Assembly: GCA_016791425.1 (NCBI GenBank)
Contig: JAEUMQ010000020.1
Span: forward strand, 212,593-276,592
DNA: 64,000 nucleotides
From: Hyphomonadaceae bacterium
GTDB taxonomy: Bacteria; Pseudomonadota; Alphaproteobacteria; Caulobacterales; Aquidulcibacteraceae
Reading direction: 5' to 3'
How positions within the stretch are numbered: position 1 is the first letter of the stretch; every line of letters starts with the position of its first letter. Of the stretch, positions 16,888-26,207 are shown one piece after another. The position numbers and the translations under genes are program-made. Under the pieces are notes generated by a model. It saw only the letters and a list, made by a program, of their open reading frames with translations. It was not told the origin of the DNA and ran no database searches.

Positions 16888-17892
16888 GTGCGCGCGCTCG
16901 TCGTCGCTTGCCTCCTCCTTGTTTCGTCCGGCGCCGCGTTTGCCCAGACGCGGACGCAGACGATCATTCCGCGCGTCGGCTTCCGTGACGCGATCATCGT
17001 GCGCGTGCAGCAGATCCAACCGGGCTTGCGCATCGAGCGCAGCGGAGATCTGTCTTTCACGATCGGCCCCGCGCAGGCGCCGTTCGCGCTCGATCCCTAC
17101 TATCGGCAATACGCCGCCGCGCCTGGAACGCTCGGGCTCGTCATCGAGGCTGCCGCCCGCGAGGCGATCGACGCAGGGCGGCGCGCGCCCGCCGCGCCGC
17201 CGCGTGCAGCGATCGAGCGTGCGCCCGCGTCGCAACCATCTCGTCCGGACGTGATTGAACGAGCGCCCCCGCCGTCCGCGCCGCCGCCGCAGCTGCAGGC
17301 CGCGCGACCGCAAATTCGCCAGCGTCTGCCCCAGGAGCCCGGCCGCGCGCCGGCGCCGATCGCCGCGGACCGCCTTGAGGTGCAAGCCTCGCCATCTCGC
17401 GCCGCGCCCGCGCGCCTCGTTTCGCTTCTGCGAGCGCGCGCCGCGCTCGCGCAGAATGACGAGCCGCAGCCGGTGTCGCGTCCGTTCCTTGGCGATCTCG
17501 TCGAGGTCCTGGCGATCGATGGAACGCCCGTTTCCGCTGACCGCCTCGAAGAGCTGAGCCTCCCCATCGACGAAGCCTGGGCGCGCGCGCGCCGCAACAC
17601 GCGCGCCGGTCGCTTCGCTGCGAGCCCGCTCGAGGGCTACGGCGCGCTGGTGCGTTTGACCGGCGCCCTCGCCATTCTGCTTGATCCAGGCACGTGCAGC
17701 GCCGCCGACCAGGGCGCCCGTCTCTTCCTTGCCCTCGGGCCCGGCGCGATCGCCACCGCCGACCGCCGCACCCCCGGCGCCGAGGCCGACTTCTTCCGCC
17801 TCCTGCGTGACGTCACGCAAACCGGCCGCGCCTATTCCACAACGCCCGTGACATGCCGCGCCGGCGCGTGGGAGATTGCGCGCCGACAATGA
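16888..17892 (+). CDS. Hypothetical secreted Pro/Ala-rich protein
   Basis: The 334-residue product has an N-terminal signal peptide (MRALVVACLLLVSSGAAFAQ, cleavage after AFA). A short beta-rich segment (residues 25-75) is followed by a Pro/Ala/Arg-rich, probably disordered linker from about 85 to 190, and a C-terminal domain of about 140 residues. That domain has two cysteines (DPGTCSAAD and PVTCRAGAWE). No family is recognised. The GTG at 16888 is preferred because GGAAGG lies five to eight bases upstream and the signal peptide begins directly there; an ATG at 16822 would place the DnaA-like boxes inside the gene. Export to the periplasm or outside is predicted. Confidence 0.65.
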   Translation: MRALVVACLLLVSSGAAFAQTRTQTIIPRVGFRDAIIVRVQQIQPGLRIERSGDLSFTIGPAQAPFALDPYYRQYAAAPGTLGLVIEAAAREAIDAGRRAPAAPPRAAIERAPASQPSRPDVIERAPPPSAPPPQLQAARPQIRQRLPQEPGRAPAPIAADRLEVQASPSRAAPARLVSLLRARAALAQNDEPQPVSRPFLGDLVEVLAIDGTPVSADRLEELSLPIDEAWARARRNTRAGRFAASPLEGYGALVRLTGALAILLDPGTCSAADQGARLFLALGPGAIATADRRTPGAEADFFRLLRDVTQTGRAYSTTPVTCRAGAWEIARRQ

Positions 17893-17964
17893 AGCTCCCA
17901 TCCCCGGACGGACGCGACGCGCCCAATCCGGGCCCACGACCACGGAGCCATGGGAGAGAAGCGC

Positions 17965-19107
17965 ATGGACGCCGAAACACGCACGCAATTGATCGAGGCC
18001 GTCCGCCGCTTCGTGCAGGAGAAGCTGCGTCCCCTCGAGCGCGAAGTCGCAGAGACGGACGAAATTCCCGCCTGGGTCCAGAAGGAGATGGGCGAGCTCG
18101 GCCTTTACGGCCTCTCCATCCCGGAAGAATACGGCGGCCTCGGCCTCTCGATGGAAGCCGAATGCCTCGTCGTCTTCGAGCTCGGCCAGGTCTCTCCCGC
18201 CTTCCGCTCTACGATCGGCACCAATGTCGGCATCGGCAGCCAGGGCCTCGTCATGTTCGGCTCGGACGCCCAGAAGGAGCGTTATCTGCCGCAGATCGCG
18301 ACCGGCGAAATCGTGACGAGCTTCGCGCTCACCGAGCCCGAAGCGGGCTCTGACTCCGCCTCCGTGCGCACCACCGCAAGGCTCGACGCCGCCCATTACG
18401 TCATCAACGGAACCAAGCGCTACATCACCAACGCCGATCGCGCATCGCTCTTCACCGTCATGGCGCGCACCGATCCCGACAAGAAGGGCGCTTCCGGCGT
18501 CTCCGCCTTCCTCGTCCCGCGCGATCTCGACGGCATCGCGATCGGCAAGCCCGAGAAGAAGATGGGCCAGCAGGGCGCCCACATCTGCGACGTCATGTTC
18601 GAGAACGTCCGTGTACCAGCAGAAAATATCCTGGGGCAGGAAGGGCAGGGCTTTCGCGTGGCGATGCAGGTGCTCGATCGGGGCCGCCTGCACATTTCCG
18701 CGATGTGCGTCGGCGTCGCCGAGCGCCTCATCGAGGAGAGCGTCGCCTACGCCGCCGAGCGCAGGCAATTCGGCGAGCCGATCGGCAATTTCCAGCTCGT
18801 CCAGGCCATGCTCGCCGACAGCCGCACGGAGGCCTACGCCGCGCGCTGCATGGTGCTCGACGCCGCCCGCCGCCGCGATGCGGGAGAGCGCATCACTCAA
18901 GAAGCGGCCTGCGCCAAGCTCTTCGCTTCCGAGATGGTCGGCCGCGTCGCCGACCGCGCCGTGCAGATCTTCGGCGGCGCCGGCTATGTCGCCGACCACG
19001 GCATCGAGCGCTTCTATCGCGATGTGCGCATCTTCCGCATCTACGAAGGCGCTTCGGAAATCCAACGCCTCGTCATCGCCCGCGAAATGCTGAAGCAGCC
19101 CCGCTGA
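17965..19107 (+). CDS. Acyl-CoA dehydrogenase
   Basis: FAD enzyme that introduces the 2,3 double bond into acyl-CoA and passes electrons to ETF. The 380-residue product is of usual length. It contains FALTEPEAGSDSASVRTTA (first signature), the flavin-binding region YITNADRASLFTVMART, the second signature QFGEPIGNFQLVQAMLADS, and the catalytic base Glu361 in RIYEGASEIQR. The position of the Glu in the C-terminal part is that of short- and medium-chain or branched-chain enzymes. GGGAGAGA precedes the ATG at 17965. It stands alone between the secreted-protein gene and convergent purB. Confidence 0.92.
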   Translation: MDAETRTQLIEAVRRFVQEKLRPLEREVAETDEIPAWVQKEMGELGLYGLSIPEEYGGLGLSMEAECLVVFELGQVSPAFRSTIGTNVGIGSQGLVMFGSDAQKERYLPQIATGEIVTSFALTEPEAGSDSASVRTTARLDAAHYVINGTKRYITNADRASLFTVMARTDPDKKGASGVSAFLVPRDLDGIAIGKPEKKMGQQGAHICDVMFENVRVPAENILGQEGQGFRVAMQVLDRGRLHISAMCVGVAERLIEESVAYAAERRQFGEPIGNFQLVQAMLADSRTEAYAARCMVLDAARRRDAGERITQEAACAKLFASEMVGRVADRAVQIFGGAGYVADHGIERFYRDVRIFRIYEGASEIQRLVIAREMLKQPR

Positions 19108-19252
19108 GGTCGGGAGAGGCTTCCCCGCTAGTCGGTTGCGGATGAGACTTGACGTCTCGAAGGTCCTCTGCGCGACGGTGACGAGGGTGCTTGCGTCGCT
19201 TGCTGGTGGTTCGCCCATAGGAGAGGAGCTAACGCCCGCGCCTAAGGGCCGA

Positions 19253-20560
19253 CTAACCGAACACCCGGGCGAAGATGGCGTCGACGCGCGCGAAATGGTG
19301 CGCGTCCTCGAAGCAGGCGGCCAGCGCCGCTTCATCGAGCACGGACGTGATCACCGGGTCCATCTTCAAGCGCGAATAAAGCGCGTCGGCCGCGCGCGGC
19401 GGCGGCGATTGCCACACCTTCATCGCGTGTCTTTGCACGAGGAGATAGGAATCCTCGCGCGAAACGCCGTGCTGCGTGAGCGCGAGCAGCACGCGCTGCG
19501 AATTGTGCAGCCCCCCGAGCAGGGCGAGATTGCGCGCCATGTTCTCCGGATAGACGATGAGCTTCTCCACCACGCCGGCGAGGCGCTGGAGCGCAAAGTC
19601 CAAATGGATGGTCGCGTCGGGCCCGATGCCGCGCTCGACCGAGGAGTGGCTGATGTCGCGCTCGTGCCAGAGCGCTACGTTCTCCAGCGCCGGAATCGCG
19701 GCCGAGCGCACCAGCCGCGCCAGCCCGCAGAGGTTCTCCGTGAGCACGGGGTTGCGCTTGTGCGGCATCGCCGACGAGCCCTTCTGCCCCGGCTCGAAAT
19801 ATTCTTCCGCCTCCAGCACTTCGGTGCGCTGCAGATGGCGGATTTCCGTGGCCAGCCGCTCCACCCCTGAGGCGACAACGCCGAGCGTGGAGAAGAACGC
19901 CGCGTGCCGGTCGCGCGGGATCACCTGCGTGGAGACCGGCTCTACGGTCAGATCGAGCTCTTTCGCCACGTAGGCTTCGACGCGCGGATCAATCTGAGCA
20001 AAGGTGCCGACCGCGCCGGAGATGGCGCAGGTGGCGATTTCCGCGCGCGCGGCCTTAAGGCGATCGAGATTGCGCGCGAACTCGGCGTAATGCCCGGCGA
20101 GCTTGAGCCCGAACGTGGTCGGTTCTGCATGCACGCCGTGCGAGCGGCCGATGCAGGCGGTGTCCTTGTGCTCCAGCGCGCGCGTCTTCAGCGCCGCCAT
20201 CACCCGCTCGCAGCCCGCGATGAGCAGGTCGCTCGCGCGTGCGAGCTGCACGGCGAGGCACGTGTCGAGCACGTCGGAGGAGGTCATGCCCTGGTGCGCG
20301 AAACGCGCCTCAGGGCCGACATGCTCCGCGACATTGGTGAGGAACGCGATCACGTCGTGGCGCACTTCGCGCTCGATCTCGTCGATCCGCGCGACCGAGA
20401 AGGCGCCCTTCTCGCGATAGGCGATCGCGGCGTCCTTTGGGATCGTGCCGAGCTCGGCCATGGCCTCCATGGCCAGCGCCTCGATCTCGAACCAGATGGA
20501 GAAGCGCGTCTCCGGCGACCAGACGGCCGCCATTTCCGGCCTGGAATAGCGTGGAATCAT
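19253..20560 (-). CDS. purB: Adenylosuccinate lyase
   Basis: Homotetrameric enzyme of purine synthesis that cleaves SAICAR and adenylosuccinate, each releasing fumarate. The 435-residue sequence has the superfamily signature GSSAMPHKRNP, plus QGMTSSDVLDTCLAVQL and GRSHGVHAEPTTFG (the catalytic His region). The N-terminus MIPRYSRPEMAAVWS is typical of PurB. It has the length of the short bacterial form. Downstream on the same transcript there is no other gene for 145 bases; upstream, 45 bases away, lie the MFS genes reading in the same direction toward it. Confidence 0.95.
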   Translation of the reverse strand: MIPRYSRPEMAAVWSPETRFSIWFEIEALAMEAMAELGTIPKDAAIAYREKGAFSVARIDEIEREVRHDVIAFLTNVAEHVGPEARFAHQGMTSSDVLDTCLAVQLARASDLLIAGCERVMAALKTRALEHKDTACIGRSHGVHAEPTTFGLKLAGHYAEFARNLDRLKAARAEIATCAISGAVGTFAQIDPRVEAYVAKELDLTVEPVSTQVIPRDRHAAFFSTLGVVASGVERLATEIRHLQRTEVLEAEEYFEPGQKGSSAMPHKRNPVLTENLCGLARLVRSAAIPALENVALWHERDISHSSVERGIGPDATIHLDFALQRLAGVVEKLIVYPENMARNLALLGGLHNSQRVLLALTQHGVSREDSYLLVQRHAMKVWQSPPPRAADALYSRLKMDPVITSVLDEAALAACFEDAHHFARVDAIFARVFG

Positions 20561-20605
20561 GCCGGTTAGTTGCGCCGCGAGGCGCCCCCCGTCAATCGGG
20601 CGCCG

Positions 20606-21982
20606 TCAACCGACGCGGTCGCGCTGCAGCGTGCGCCCGGCGAGGAGGAAGTGCCCCGCCGCCCACGCCAGGAAGACGAGCAGCGTGATGAGCGCGTACT
20701 TGAGCCCTTGCCCCTGCGCGGCCGCGCATGTCGCGGCGTTGTCCGCCGCGATGGCGCCTGGGCGGCACTGCGCCAGCGTCAGGCCGCTCGGCTCGAGCAG
20801 GATCTGGGCGAAGAAGTCGTTGGCGGCCCCGACGAAGGGCGGCCCGAGCCCGTAGCCGATCAGGTTGACGACGAGCAGCAGGAAGGCCGTCGCAGTCGCG
20901 CGCATGCGCGGTTCGGCCACGCCCTGCGTCACAGCGAACATGGGCCCAAGATAGAGGTAGTGGAATACGGGCGCCGCGAGCAGGAAGGCGAAAGCCGCCG
21001 CGAAGCTCGTCTGCACGAAGGCGAGCGCATAGAGCGGAACCGCCGCGCCGACGCCCAGCGCCGGCAGCCAGGAGAGCACGTGTCTGTGTCGCGCCGCGAG
21101 CCGGTCGGCGAGGAAGCCGCCGAGGAAAGTGCCGAGCCCGGCGGAAAGCCCGCCGATGATGCCGAACGCGTAGGAGGCGCGCGCGATCTCCTCGCGCAGC
21201 GTGGCGCCGAGCTCGTAATTGCGCACCATGTGCGAGACCAGGAACTGCGCGCTGCCATAGCCCACGAAGCTGATGAGCGCCCCGGCGAACGCGACATGCC
21301 AGAACGAGCTCTTGCCGGAGAGCGATTTGAGCGCGTCTCCGAAGCTGGGCGCCGTGGCCGAGGCGCTCGCGCTGCGCGGCGGCTCGCGGACGGTGAGCTT
21401 CAGGAGCAGCGCAACGAGAATTCCCGGCGCGCCGAGCAGCCAGAAAGCCATCCGCCAGTCGAAATTCTGCGTGAGCCAGCCCCCGCCGATCGCCGCCAGG
21501 CTGGTGCCGATCGGGATGCCGAGCGAGAAGATCGCCAACGCCGTCGCGCGCCGCTCGCGCGGGAAATAGTCGGAGATGGCCGAATGCGACGGCGGCACGC
21601 ACGCCGCCTCGCCGATCCCGACCCCGACGCGCGCGAGCGCGAGCTGCGTGAAATTTCCCGCAAAGCCGCAAAGAGCGGTCATGACGCTCCAGAGCGCCGC
21701 GCCGATCGACACGATGGTGATGCGGTTGGCGCGCTCCGCGAGCCGGGCGATCGGAATGCCGAGCAGCGTGTAAAGCAGCGCAAAGGCAGGCCCCCCGAGC
21801 AGGCCGAGCAACAGGTTGCTGACGCCGAATTCCTCGCGGATGGATTCCTGCACGACCGAGATGAGGATGCGATCGATGAAATTGAACGTGTAGACCACCA
21901 GGAGCGCGCCGAGCACGTAGGCGCGGTAGGTCTTCGAACCGTAGCCCGCATGGGCCGGCGCGGCGTCCGTCGCATTCGACAT
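20606..21982 (-). CDS. MFS transporter, Spinster-like
   Basis: The 458-residue inner-membrane transporter has twelve predicted helices. It shows YTFNFIDRILISVVQE in helix 1, LGIPIARLAERANR in the cytoplasmic loop 2-3, and ALARVGVGIGEAACVPPSHSAISDYFPRERR, which is typical of the Spinster/glucarate-transporter-related MFS group. Substrate is unknown; relatives carry lipids, organic acids or aromatic compounds. A similar transporter gene lies 28 bases upstream on the same strand, so this appears to be a tandem duplication expressed together and leading into purB. Confidence 0.85.
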   Translation of the reverse strand: MSNATDAAPAHAGYGSKTYRAYVLGALLVVYTFNFIDRILISVVQESIREEFGVSNLLLGLLGGPAFALLYTLLGIPIARLAERANRITIVSIGAALWSVMTALCGFAGNFTQLALARVGVGIGEAACVPPSHSAISDYFPRERRATALAIFSLGIPIGTSLAAIGGGWLTQNFDWRMAFWLLGAPGILVALLLKLTVREPPRSASASATAPSFGDALKSLSGKSSFWHVAFAGALISFVGYGSAQFLVSHMVRNYELGATLREEIARASYAFGIIGGLSAGLGTFLGGFLADRLAARHRHVLSWLPALGVGAAVPLYALAFVQTSFAAAFAFLLAAPVFHYLYLGPMFAVTQGVAEPRMRATATAFLLLVVNLIGYGLGPPFVGAANDFFAQILLEPSGLTLAQCRPGAIAADNAATCAAAQGQGLKYALITLLVFLAWAAGHFLLAGRTLQRDRVG

Positions 21983-22010
21983 GATGGGCTCCGTTTGCGA
22001 GGGGCGCCCC

Positions 22011-23453
22011 TTACGCGGTTTGGGCGGCCTTGGAGAGATCCTGCCGGATCGTTGCGCGCATCAGCGCGAAGGACAAGAGCGCCAGGAGCCCCGCGGCCGC
22101 GCTGGTGAGCAGCGACTGTTCGAGCCCGTCGGCGGCCGCTGCAAGACAAAGCGGATCGCGTCCGCCCGGCGGACAGGCCGCCGCGTATGCGGCCGGATCG
22201 GCGCTGTTGAAGAGGCGCGCGGCGAAATGGTCGGATAGCCGGCCGATGATTGTCGGACCGAACCCGAGGCCGAGGAGGTTGAGGACGAAGAACATGATCG
22301 CCACCGCCGTGGCGCGCGTGCGCGGCGCCGCGAGCGTCTGCACCGCGGCGTAGAGCGGCCCGTACCAAACCGAGTTCATGCAGGTCGGCGCGCCGATGAG
22401 GACGAGCGCGAGGTAGCCGCTGGCGATGGAGGCGCCGCCGATCTGATAGATTCCGGCCGGGATGAGGATGGCGGCGAAGAAGAAGGGCATGCCGATGAGG
22501 AACGCCAGCCCCGGCAGGCTCGCATAGGCGCGCGCGTCGCGCTTGGCGATGCGGTCGGTGAGCTGGCCGCCGAGCCACGTGCCGAACACCCCCGCGATCA
22601 GAACCATGATCGCGAAGCCGATCCCGCGCTCCTGCAGGCCCATGCCGTGCGTGCGCGCCAGATACGCGGGCAGGAAATAGGCGTGTCCGTAAGCGAGCAC
22701 GGAGACGAAGGTCGCCGCCAGCACCGCATACCAATAGGACGGCTTGCCCGCGAGCTCGCGCAGCGCTGCGGGAAAGTGCGTGGCTGGCGCTCTCGCGCTC
22801 GCGAGCCCGAGTTTGCGCGGCTCCTTGAGCACGAAGAATGCGATGAGCGCGAGTGCGATGCCCGGTGCGCCCGCAACGAAGAAGGCCGTGCGCCAGCCGA
22901 ACCGCTCCGCGATCACCGCGCCGAGCGCGAAGCCCAGGAACGTCCCGATCGGCACGCCCATGGAATAGAGCGCGAGCGCCGACGCGCGCTTCTCCGGACG
23001 CACATAGTCCGAGATGAGCGAATGCGCCGGCGGCGTGCAGCCCGCTTCGCCGACGCCGACGCCGACGCGGAAGGCGAGGATCTGCGCGAAGCTTGCCGCC
23101 AGGCCGCAAAGCGCGGTGAAGCCGCTCCAGACCGCGAGCGCGCCGGAGATGATGTGGGCGCGGTTTCCCCGCTCCGCGAAGCGCGCGATCGGAATGCCGA
23201 GCACGGTATAGAAGAGCGCGAAGGCGAGCCCGCCGAGCAGGCCGAACTGTCCGTCATTGAGCTTCAGGTCGGCTTTGATGTTTTCGCCGAGCACCGCCAC
23301 GACCTGTCGATCGACGAAGTTGAGCGTGTAGATGACGAGCAGGAGCCAAAGGCTGGCGCGCACCGCGCCGTCGCTGAGGCCCGGCGCCGCGAGCTTCCCC
23401 GCCTGCGGCGCCGCATGCGCTCCCGTCGGCGCCGACGCGTCCGTTTCGCTCAC
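22011..23453 (-). CDS. MFS transporter, Spinster-like, tandem paralogue
   Basis: A 480-residue paralogue of the 20606-21982 product. YTLNFVDRQVVAVLGENIKADL, LGIPIARFAERGNR and AFRVGVGVGEAGCTPPAHSLISDY match its neighbour position by position. Twelve helices are predicted. The GTG at 23453 has GGGAGG five bases upstream and is preferred over the TTG at 23456. It is the first gene of the leftward group ending in purB. The radC gene lies upstream and reads in the same direction, 58 bases away. Substrate unknown. Confidence 0.85.
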   Translation of the reverse strand: MSETDASAPTGAHAAPQAGKLAAPGLSDGAVRASLWLLLVIYTLNFVDRQVVAVLGENIKADLKLNDGQFGLLGGLAFALFYTVLGIPIARFAERGNRAHIISGALAVWSGFTALCGLAASFAQILAFRVGVGVGEAGCTPPAHSLISDYVRPEKRASALALYSMGVPIGTFLGFALGAVIAERFGWRTAFFVAGAPGIALALIAFFVLKEPRKLGLASARAPATHFPAALRELAGKPSYWYAVLAATFVSVLAYGHAYFLPAYLARTHGMGLQERGIGFAIMVLIAGVFGTWLGGQLTDRIAKRDARAYASLPGLAFLIGMPFFFAAILIPAGIYQIGGASIASGYLALVLIGAPTCMNSVWYGPLYAAVQTLAAPRTRATAVAIMFFVLNLLGLGFGPTIIGRLSDHFAARLFNSADPAAYAAACPPGGRDPLCLAAAADGLEQSLLTSAAAGLLALLSFALMRATIRQDLSKAAQTA

Positions 23454-23511
23454 CAACGCCTCCCATGCCCGTTATCTTTTGCGGCACTGTGGCGGCAAGC
23501 GTGGGCAAAAG

Positions 23512-24360
23512 CTAGAGCAGGCCGAGCGACTTGAAACTGGCGTGGCCGCCGCGTCCGATCACCAAGTGGTCGTGCACCGAAACGCCGATCGCTTTCGCCG
23601 CGGCCTGAATTTCGCGCGTGATGGCGACGTCCGTCGCGGAGGGCGCAGGATCCCCCGAAGGGTGATTGTGCACCAGGATCACCGAAGCCGCGCCGAGCTC
23701 CAATGAGCGGCGCGCCACTTCGCGCGGATAGACCGGCGCATGATCGATCGTGCCTTCGTTCAGCACCTCGTCGGCGATGAGCTGGTTCTTCACATCGAGG
23801 AAGAGCACGCGGAATTGCTCGCGCGGCTCGTGCGCCATTGCGAGGCGGCAATAGGAGAGAAGCTGCGACCAGGACGATATGAGCGGACGGCGCGCCGCCT
23901 CCGCGCGCGCGGCGCGTTCCAACACCGCCTGCACCACCTTGATCTCCTGCGCGACCGCCGCGCCCGCGCCTTCCACGGCCGCGATCTCGGCGATCGGCGC
24001 GCCGAGCACGCCGGCCAGATCGCCGAAGCGCTTCAAGAGCGCCTTGGCGAGCGGCTTGGTGTCGCGCCGCGGAATGATCCGGAAGAGGAGCATCTCCAGG
24101 AGCTCGTAATCGGCGAGCGCCTCCGCGCCGGCGGCGAAGAACTTCTCGCGCAGCCGTTGGCGATGATCGTGATAGTGCGGCCGCGCCGCGTCCACCGGCG
24201 CCGGCCTCCGGATTTCCACCCGCTGCGGCGGCGCCGGCGCGATGGGCGCGGCGTCGGGCGTGAAGAGGAGGCGGGAGGCGTCCTCCACCGCGCTGCGCAG
24301 GATTTCAGCGTCGCGCGCGCGCCGGCTTTTTGCTTTAGGCGGAGCGGCGCGCTGCGGCAT
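23512..24360 (-). CDS. radC: RadC family JAB/MPN-domain protein
   Basis: The 282-residue protein has a helix-hairpin-helix-containing N-terminal region (DYELLEMLLFRIIPRRDTKPLAKALLKRFGDL) and a C-terminal MPN domain. The JAMM metal motif is complete: Glu in LNEGTID, and HNHPSGDPAPSATD supplying both His and Asp. The name comes from an old radiation-sensitivity report; the biological role is unclear, and a metalloprotease or nuclease function is only proposed. The start at 24360 follows the stop of the map gene by two bases, indicating a map-radC operon. An upstream in-frame extension is a shadow of map. Confidence 0.9.
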   Translation of the reverse strand: MPQRAAPPKAKSRRARDAEILRSAVEDASRLLFTPDAAPIAPAPPQRVEIRRPAPVDAARPHYHDHRQRLREKFFAAGAEALADYELLEMLLFRIIPRRDTKPLAKALLKRFGDLAGVLGAPIAEIAAVEGAGAAVAQEIKVVQAVLERAARAEAARRPLISSWSQLLSYCRLAMAHEPREQFRVLFLDVKNQLIADEVLNEGTIDHAPVYPREVARRSLELGAASVILVHNHPSGDPAPSATDVAITREIQAAAKAIGVSVHDHLVIGRGGHASFKSLGLL

Positions 24361-24362
24361 GC

Positions 24363-25226
24363 TCAGGCGGTCGGGCCGTGGATCGTGTGGGGACGGTCGA
24401 GGCCCGCAGGCGAGAGGGTGAAGATCTCCACCCCGGTTTCGGTGACGCCGACCGAGTGCTCGAATTGCGCGGAGAGCGACTTGTCCTTCGTCACCGCCGT
24501 CCAGCCGTCGGCGAGTATCTTCACGCCCGCGCCTCCGAGATTGACCATCGGCTCCACCGTGAACGTCATGCCCGGCTTCAGCACTGAGCCTTCGCCGGGG
24601 ACGCCGAAATGCAGGATGTTCGGCGCATCGTGGAAGACCTGGCCCACGCCATGGCCGCAGAACTCGCGCACGATCGAGCAACGTTCCCCTTCCGCCACGC
24701 GCTGGATCGCGAAGCCCACATCGCCGAGCGTGACGCCCGGCTTGATCGAATTGATGCCGGCCATCATCGCAGCGTAGGTCGCGTCCATCAGCCGCTCGGC
24801 TTTGCGCCTCGGGGCGCCCACCGCGTACATGCGGCTTGTGTCGCCGTGCCAGCCATCGACGATGACCGTGACGTCGATATTGAGGATGTCCTCGTTGTGC
24901 AGCACGCGCGAAGACGGGATGCCGTGGCAGACGACATGGTTGAGCGAGGTGCAGAGCGTGTGCCGGTAGCCGCGATAGAAGAGGCAGGCAGGCAGCGCTC
25001 CGTGATCGAGCACGAACGTGCGCGCCAGATCGTCGAGGTGCTGGGTGGCGACGCCTTCCTTCACTTCCGGCACGAGCATGTCGAGGCATTCCGCCGCCAG
25101 GCGTCCGGCCCGGCGCATGCCTTCGAACGCCTCCAGCGGATGCAGCTTGATCTGGCCCGTGAAGCGCTTCGGCGCATGGATGGCCTCGACATAGTCGAGC
25201 ACGGGCATGGGTTCGGTGTTTCTCAT
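24363..25226 (-). CDS. map: Methionine aminopeptidase, type I
   Basis: Removes the N-terminal Met from nascent proteins. The 287-residue sequence has the pita-bread fold metal ligands: Asp in LNIDVTVIVDG, Asp in WHGDTSRMY, His in CGHGVGQVFHDAPN, Glu in FTVEPMV and Glu in AQFEHSVGVTETG. The substrate His is in CTSLNHVVCHGIPS. ATG at 25226 is chosen; an ATG six codons later (25208) is possible. Type Ib N-terminal SH3-zinc sequences are absent. It is followed directly by radC. Confidence 0.95.
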   Translation of the reverse strand: MRNTEPMPVLDYVEAIHAPKRFTGQIKLHPLEAFEGMRRAGRLAAECLDMLVPEVKEGVATQHLDDLARTFVLDHGALPACLFYRGYRHTLCTSLNHVVCHGIPSSRVLHNEDILNIDVTVIVDGWHGDTSRMYAVGAPRRKAERLMDATYAAMMAGINSIKPGVTLGDVGFAIQRVAEGERCSIVREFCGHGVGQVFHDAPNILHFGVPGEGSVLKPGMTFTVEPMVNLGGAGVKILADGWTAVTKDKSLSAQFEHSVGVTETGVEIFTLSPAGLDRPHTIHGPTA

Positions 25227-25363
25227 CGCGTCGTTTCTAGCACGAAGCGCCGGCCCGGCGTGAACCTGGGCGGCGCGAACGGAAGGCCATTGAGCGTTCA
25301 TCGGTCCAGGGACCCTATGTGAGCGCGGTTTTCGGGAAATGAAGCGGCGAAGGCAAGAGAGCC

Positions 25364-26140
25364 TTAGGCCGCCGGCCAGACATACCCGCGCACCCGCTCC
25401 AGGTGGCGTTCGAAGACCTCCTGGGCGAGGGGGTCGAAATCGTGGGAGAGGAAGGCGTGCTTGCGGAAATAGCCGCGGCCCGGACGGCCGGTGGCCCGGT
25501 TGATGACGAGGACGGTGAGCAGGGGCTCGTTGCGCCGGCGGTTTTCCTCCGCCACCTCGTTGAGCGCGGCCCAGAGGGCGGGTTGGTCGAAACCGGTGAG
25601 ATCGAGGCCCTCGCGCGCGCCGCGGGCCCGGACGAGCCCTTCCAGCTCCTTGTAGTCGAGCGGCAGGCCGCTCTCGGAAGCCTGGGCGACCAGCAGCCGG
25701 CGGACGAGCGCGGTGAGCGACGCGGCCTGGGGCTCGGCGGTCTGCGGCTTGGCCGCCGTGAGCGCGAGGATCCGTCCGCGGACATTGGCCCAGGCCGGGT
25801 CGGCCGTGTCGCCCGTCCAGCGGGTGAGGTCCTCCGTCTGCAGCTGGCGAAAGCCGAAGGGCGGCTCGCACGAGGCGAGCTTCACCGGGGTGAGGACATT
25901 GCGCTCTTTGCCGATCGCGGCTTCCTCGCGCACCCAGTCCGACCCCACGGCCTTCGGGGTCCAGCAGACAAGCACGGCCTTGGCGGCGCGGGCCTCCCGC
26001 TCGATCTCATCGGAGAAGCGCTCGCCCGGGGTGAGCTGGGCGTCGAACCAGACATCGAGGCCCAGGGCCTTGAGCGCGGCCGCGATGGGCTCGACGCGCG
26101 CCCGGTCGGAGCGCGCATAGGAGATGAAGACGTCGGCCAT
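25364..26140 (-). CDS. Solitary TIR-domain protein with extra C-terminal domain
   Basis: The 258-residue protein starts MADVFISYARSDR, the classical TIR strand A and box 1, with LDVWFDAQLTPGERFSDEIEREA (strand B to helix B) and VLVCWTPKAVGSDWVREEAAIG. Glu72 or Glu73 in WVREE is in the position of the catalytic Glu of NAD-cleaving TIR enzymes. After residue 140 a second region of about 115 residues includes PLDYKELEGLV, ALWAALNEVAEENRRRNEP and LLTVLVINRATGRPGRGYF; it resembles a small domain seen in other bacterial proteins, but I cannot name it. There is no signal peptide or membrane segment, so it is cytoplasmic. No adjacent partner of a known TIR defence system is visible. An inverted pair of palindromic repeats lies at its upstream side. 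Confidence 0.78.
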   Translation of the reverse strand: MADVFISYARSDRARVEPIAAALKALGLDVWFDAQLTPGERFSDEIEREARAAKAVLVCWTPKAVGSDWVREEAAIGKERNVLTPVKLASCEPPFGFRQLQTEDLTRWTGDTADPAWANVRGRILALTAAKPQTAEPQAASLTALVRRLLVAQASESGLPLDYKELEGLVRARGAREGLDLTGFDQPALWAALNEVAEENRRRNEPLLTVLVINRATGRPGRGYFRKHAFLSHDFDPLAQEVFERHLERVRGYVWPAA

Positions 26141-26207
26141 GGGGTTCCCGACGCGACTTCTACTGCGATTCCGTGCGCTTAGGCGTGCCTTGGCAGGAAG
26201 TGGATTT

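Noticed and set aside
16852..19335. 827-residue minus-strand frame opposite the secreted protein and acyl-CoA dehydrogenase
   Set aside because: Shadow of well-supported plus-strand genes; repetitive Gly/Ala/Arg composition.
23512..25089. 525-residue frame combining radC with upstream sequence
   Set aside because: The upstream half is a shadow of map; radC starts at 24360, two bases after the map stop.
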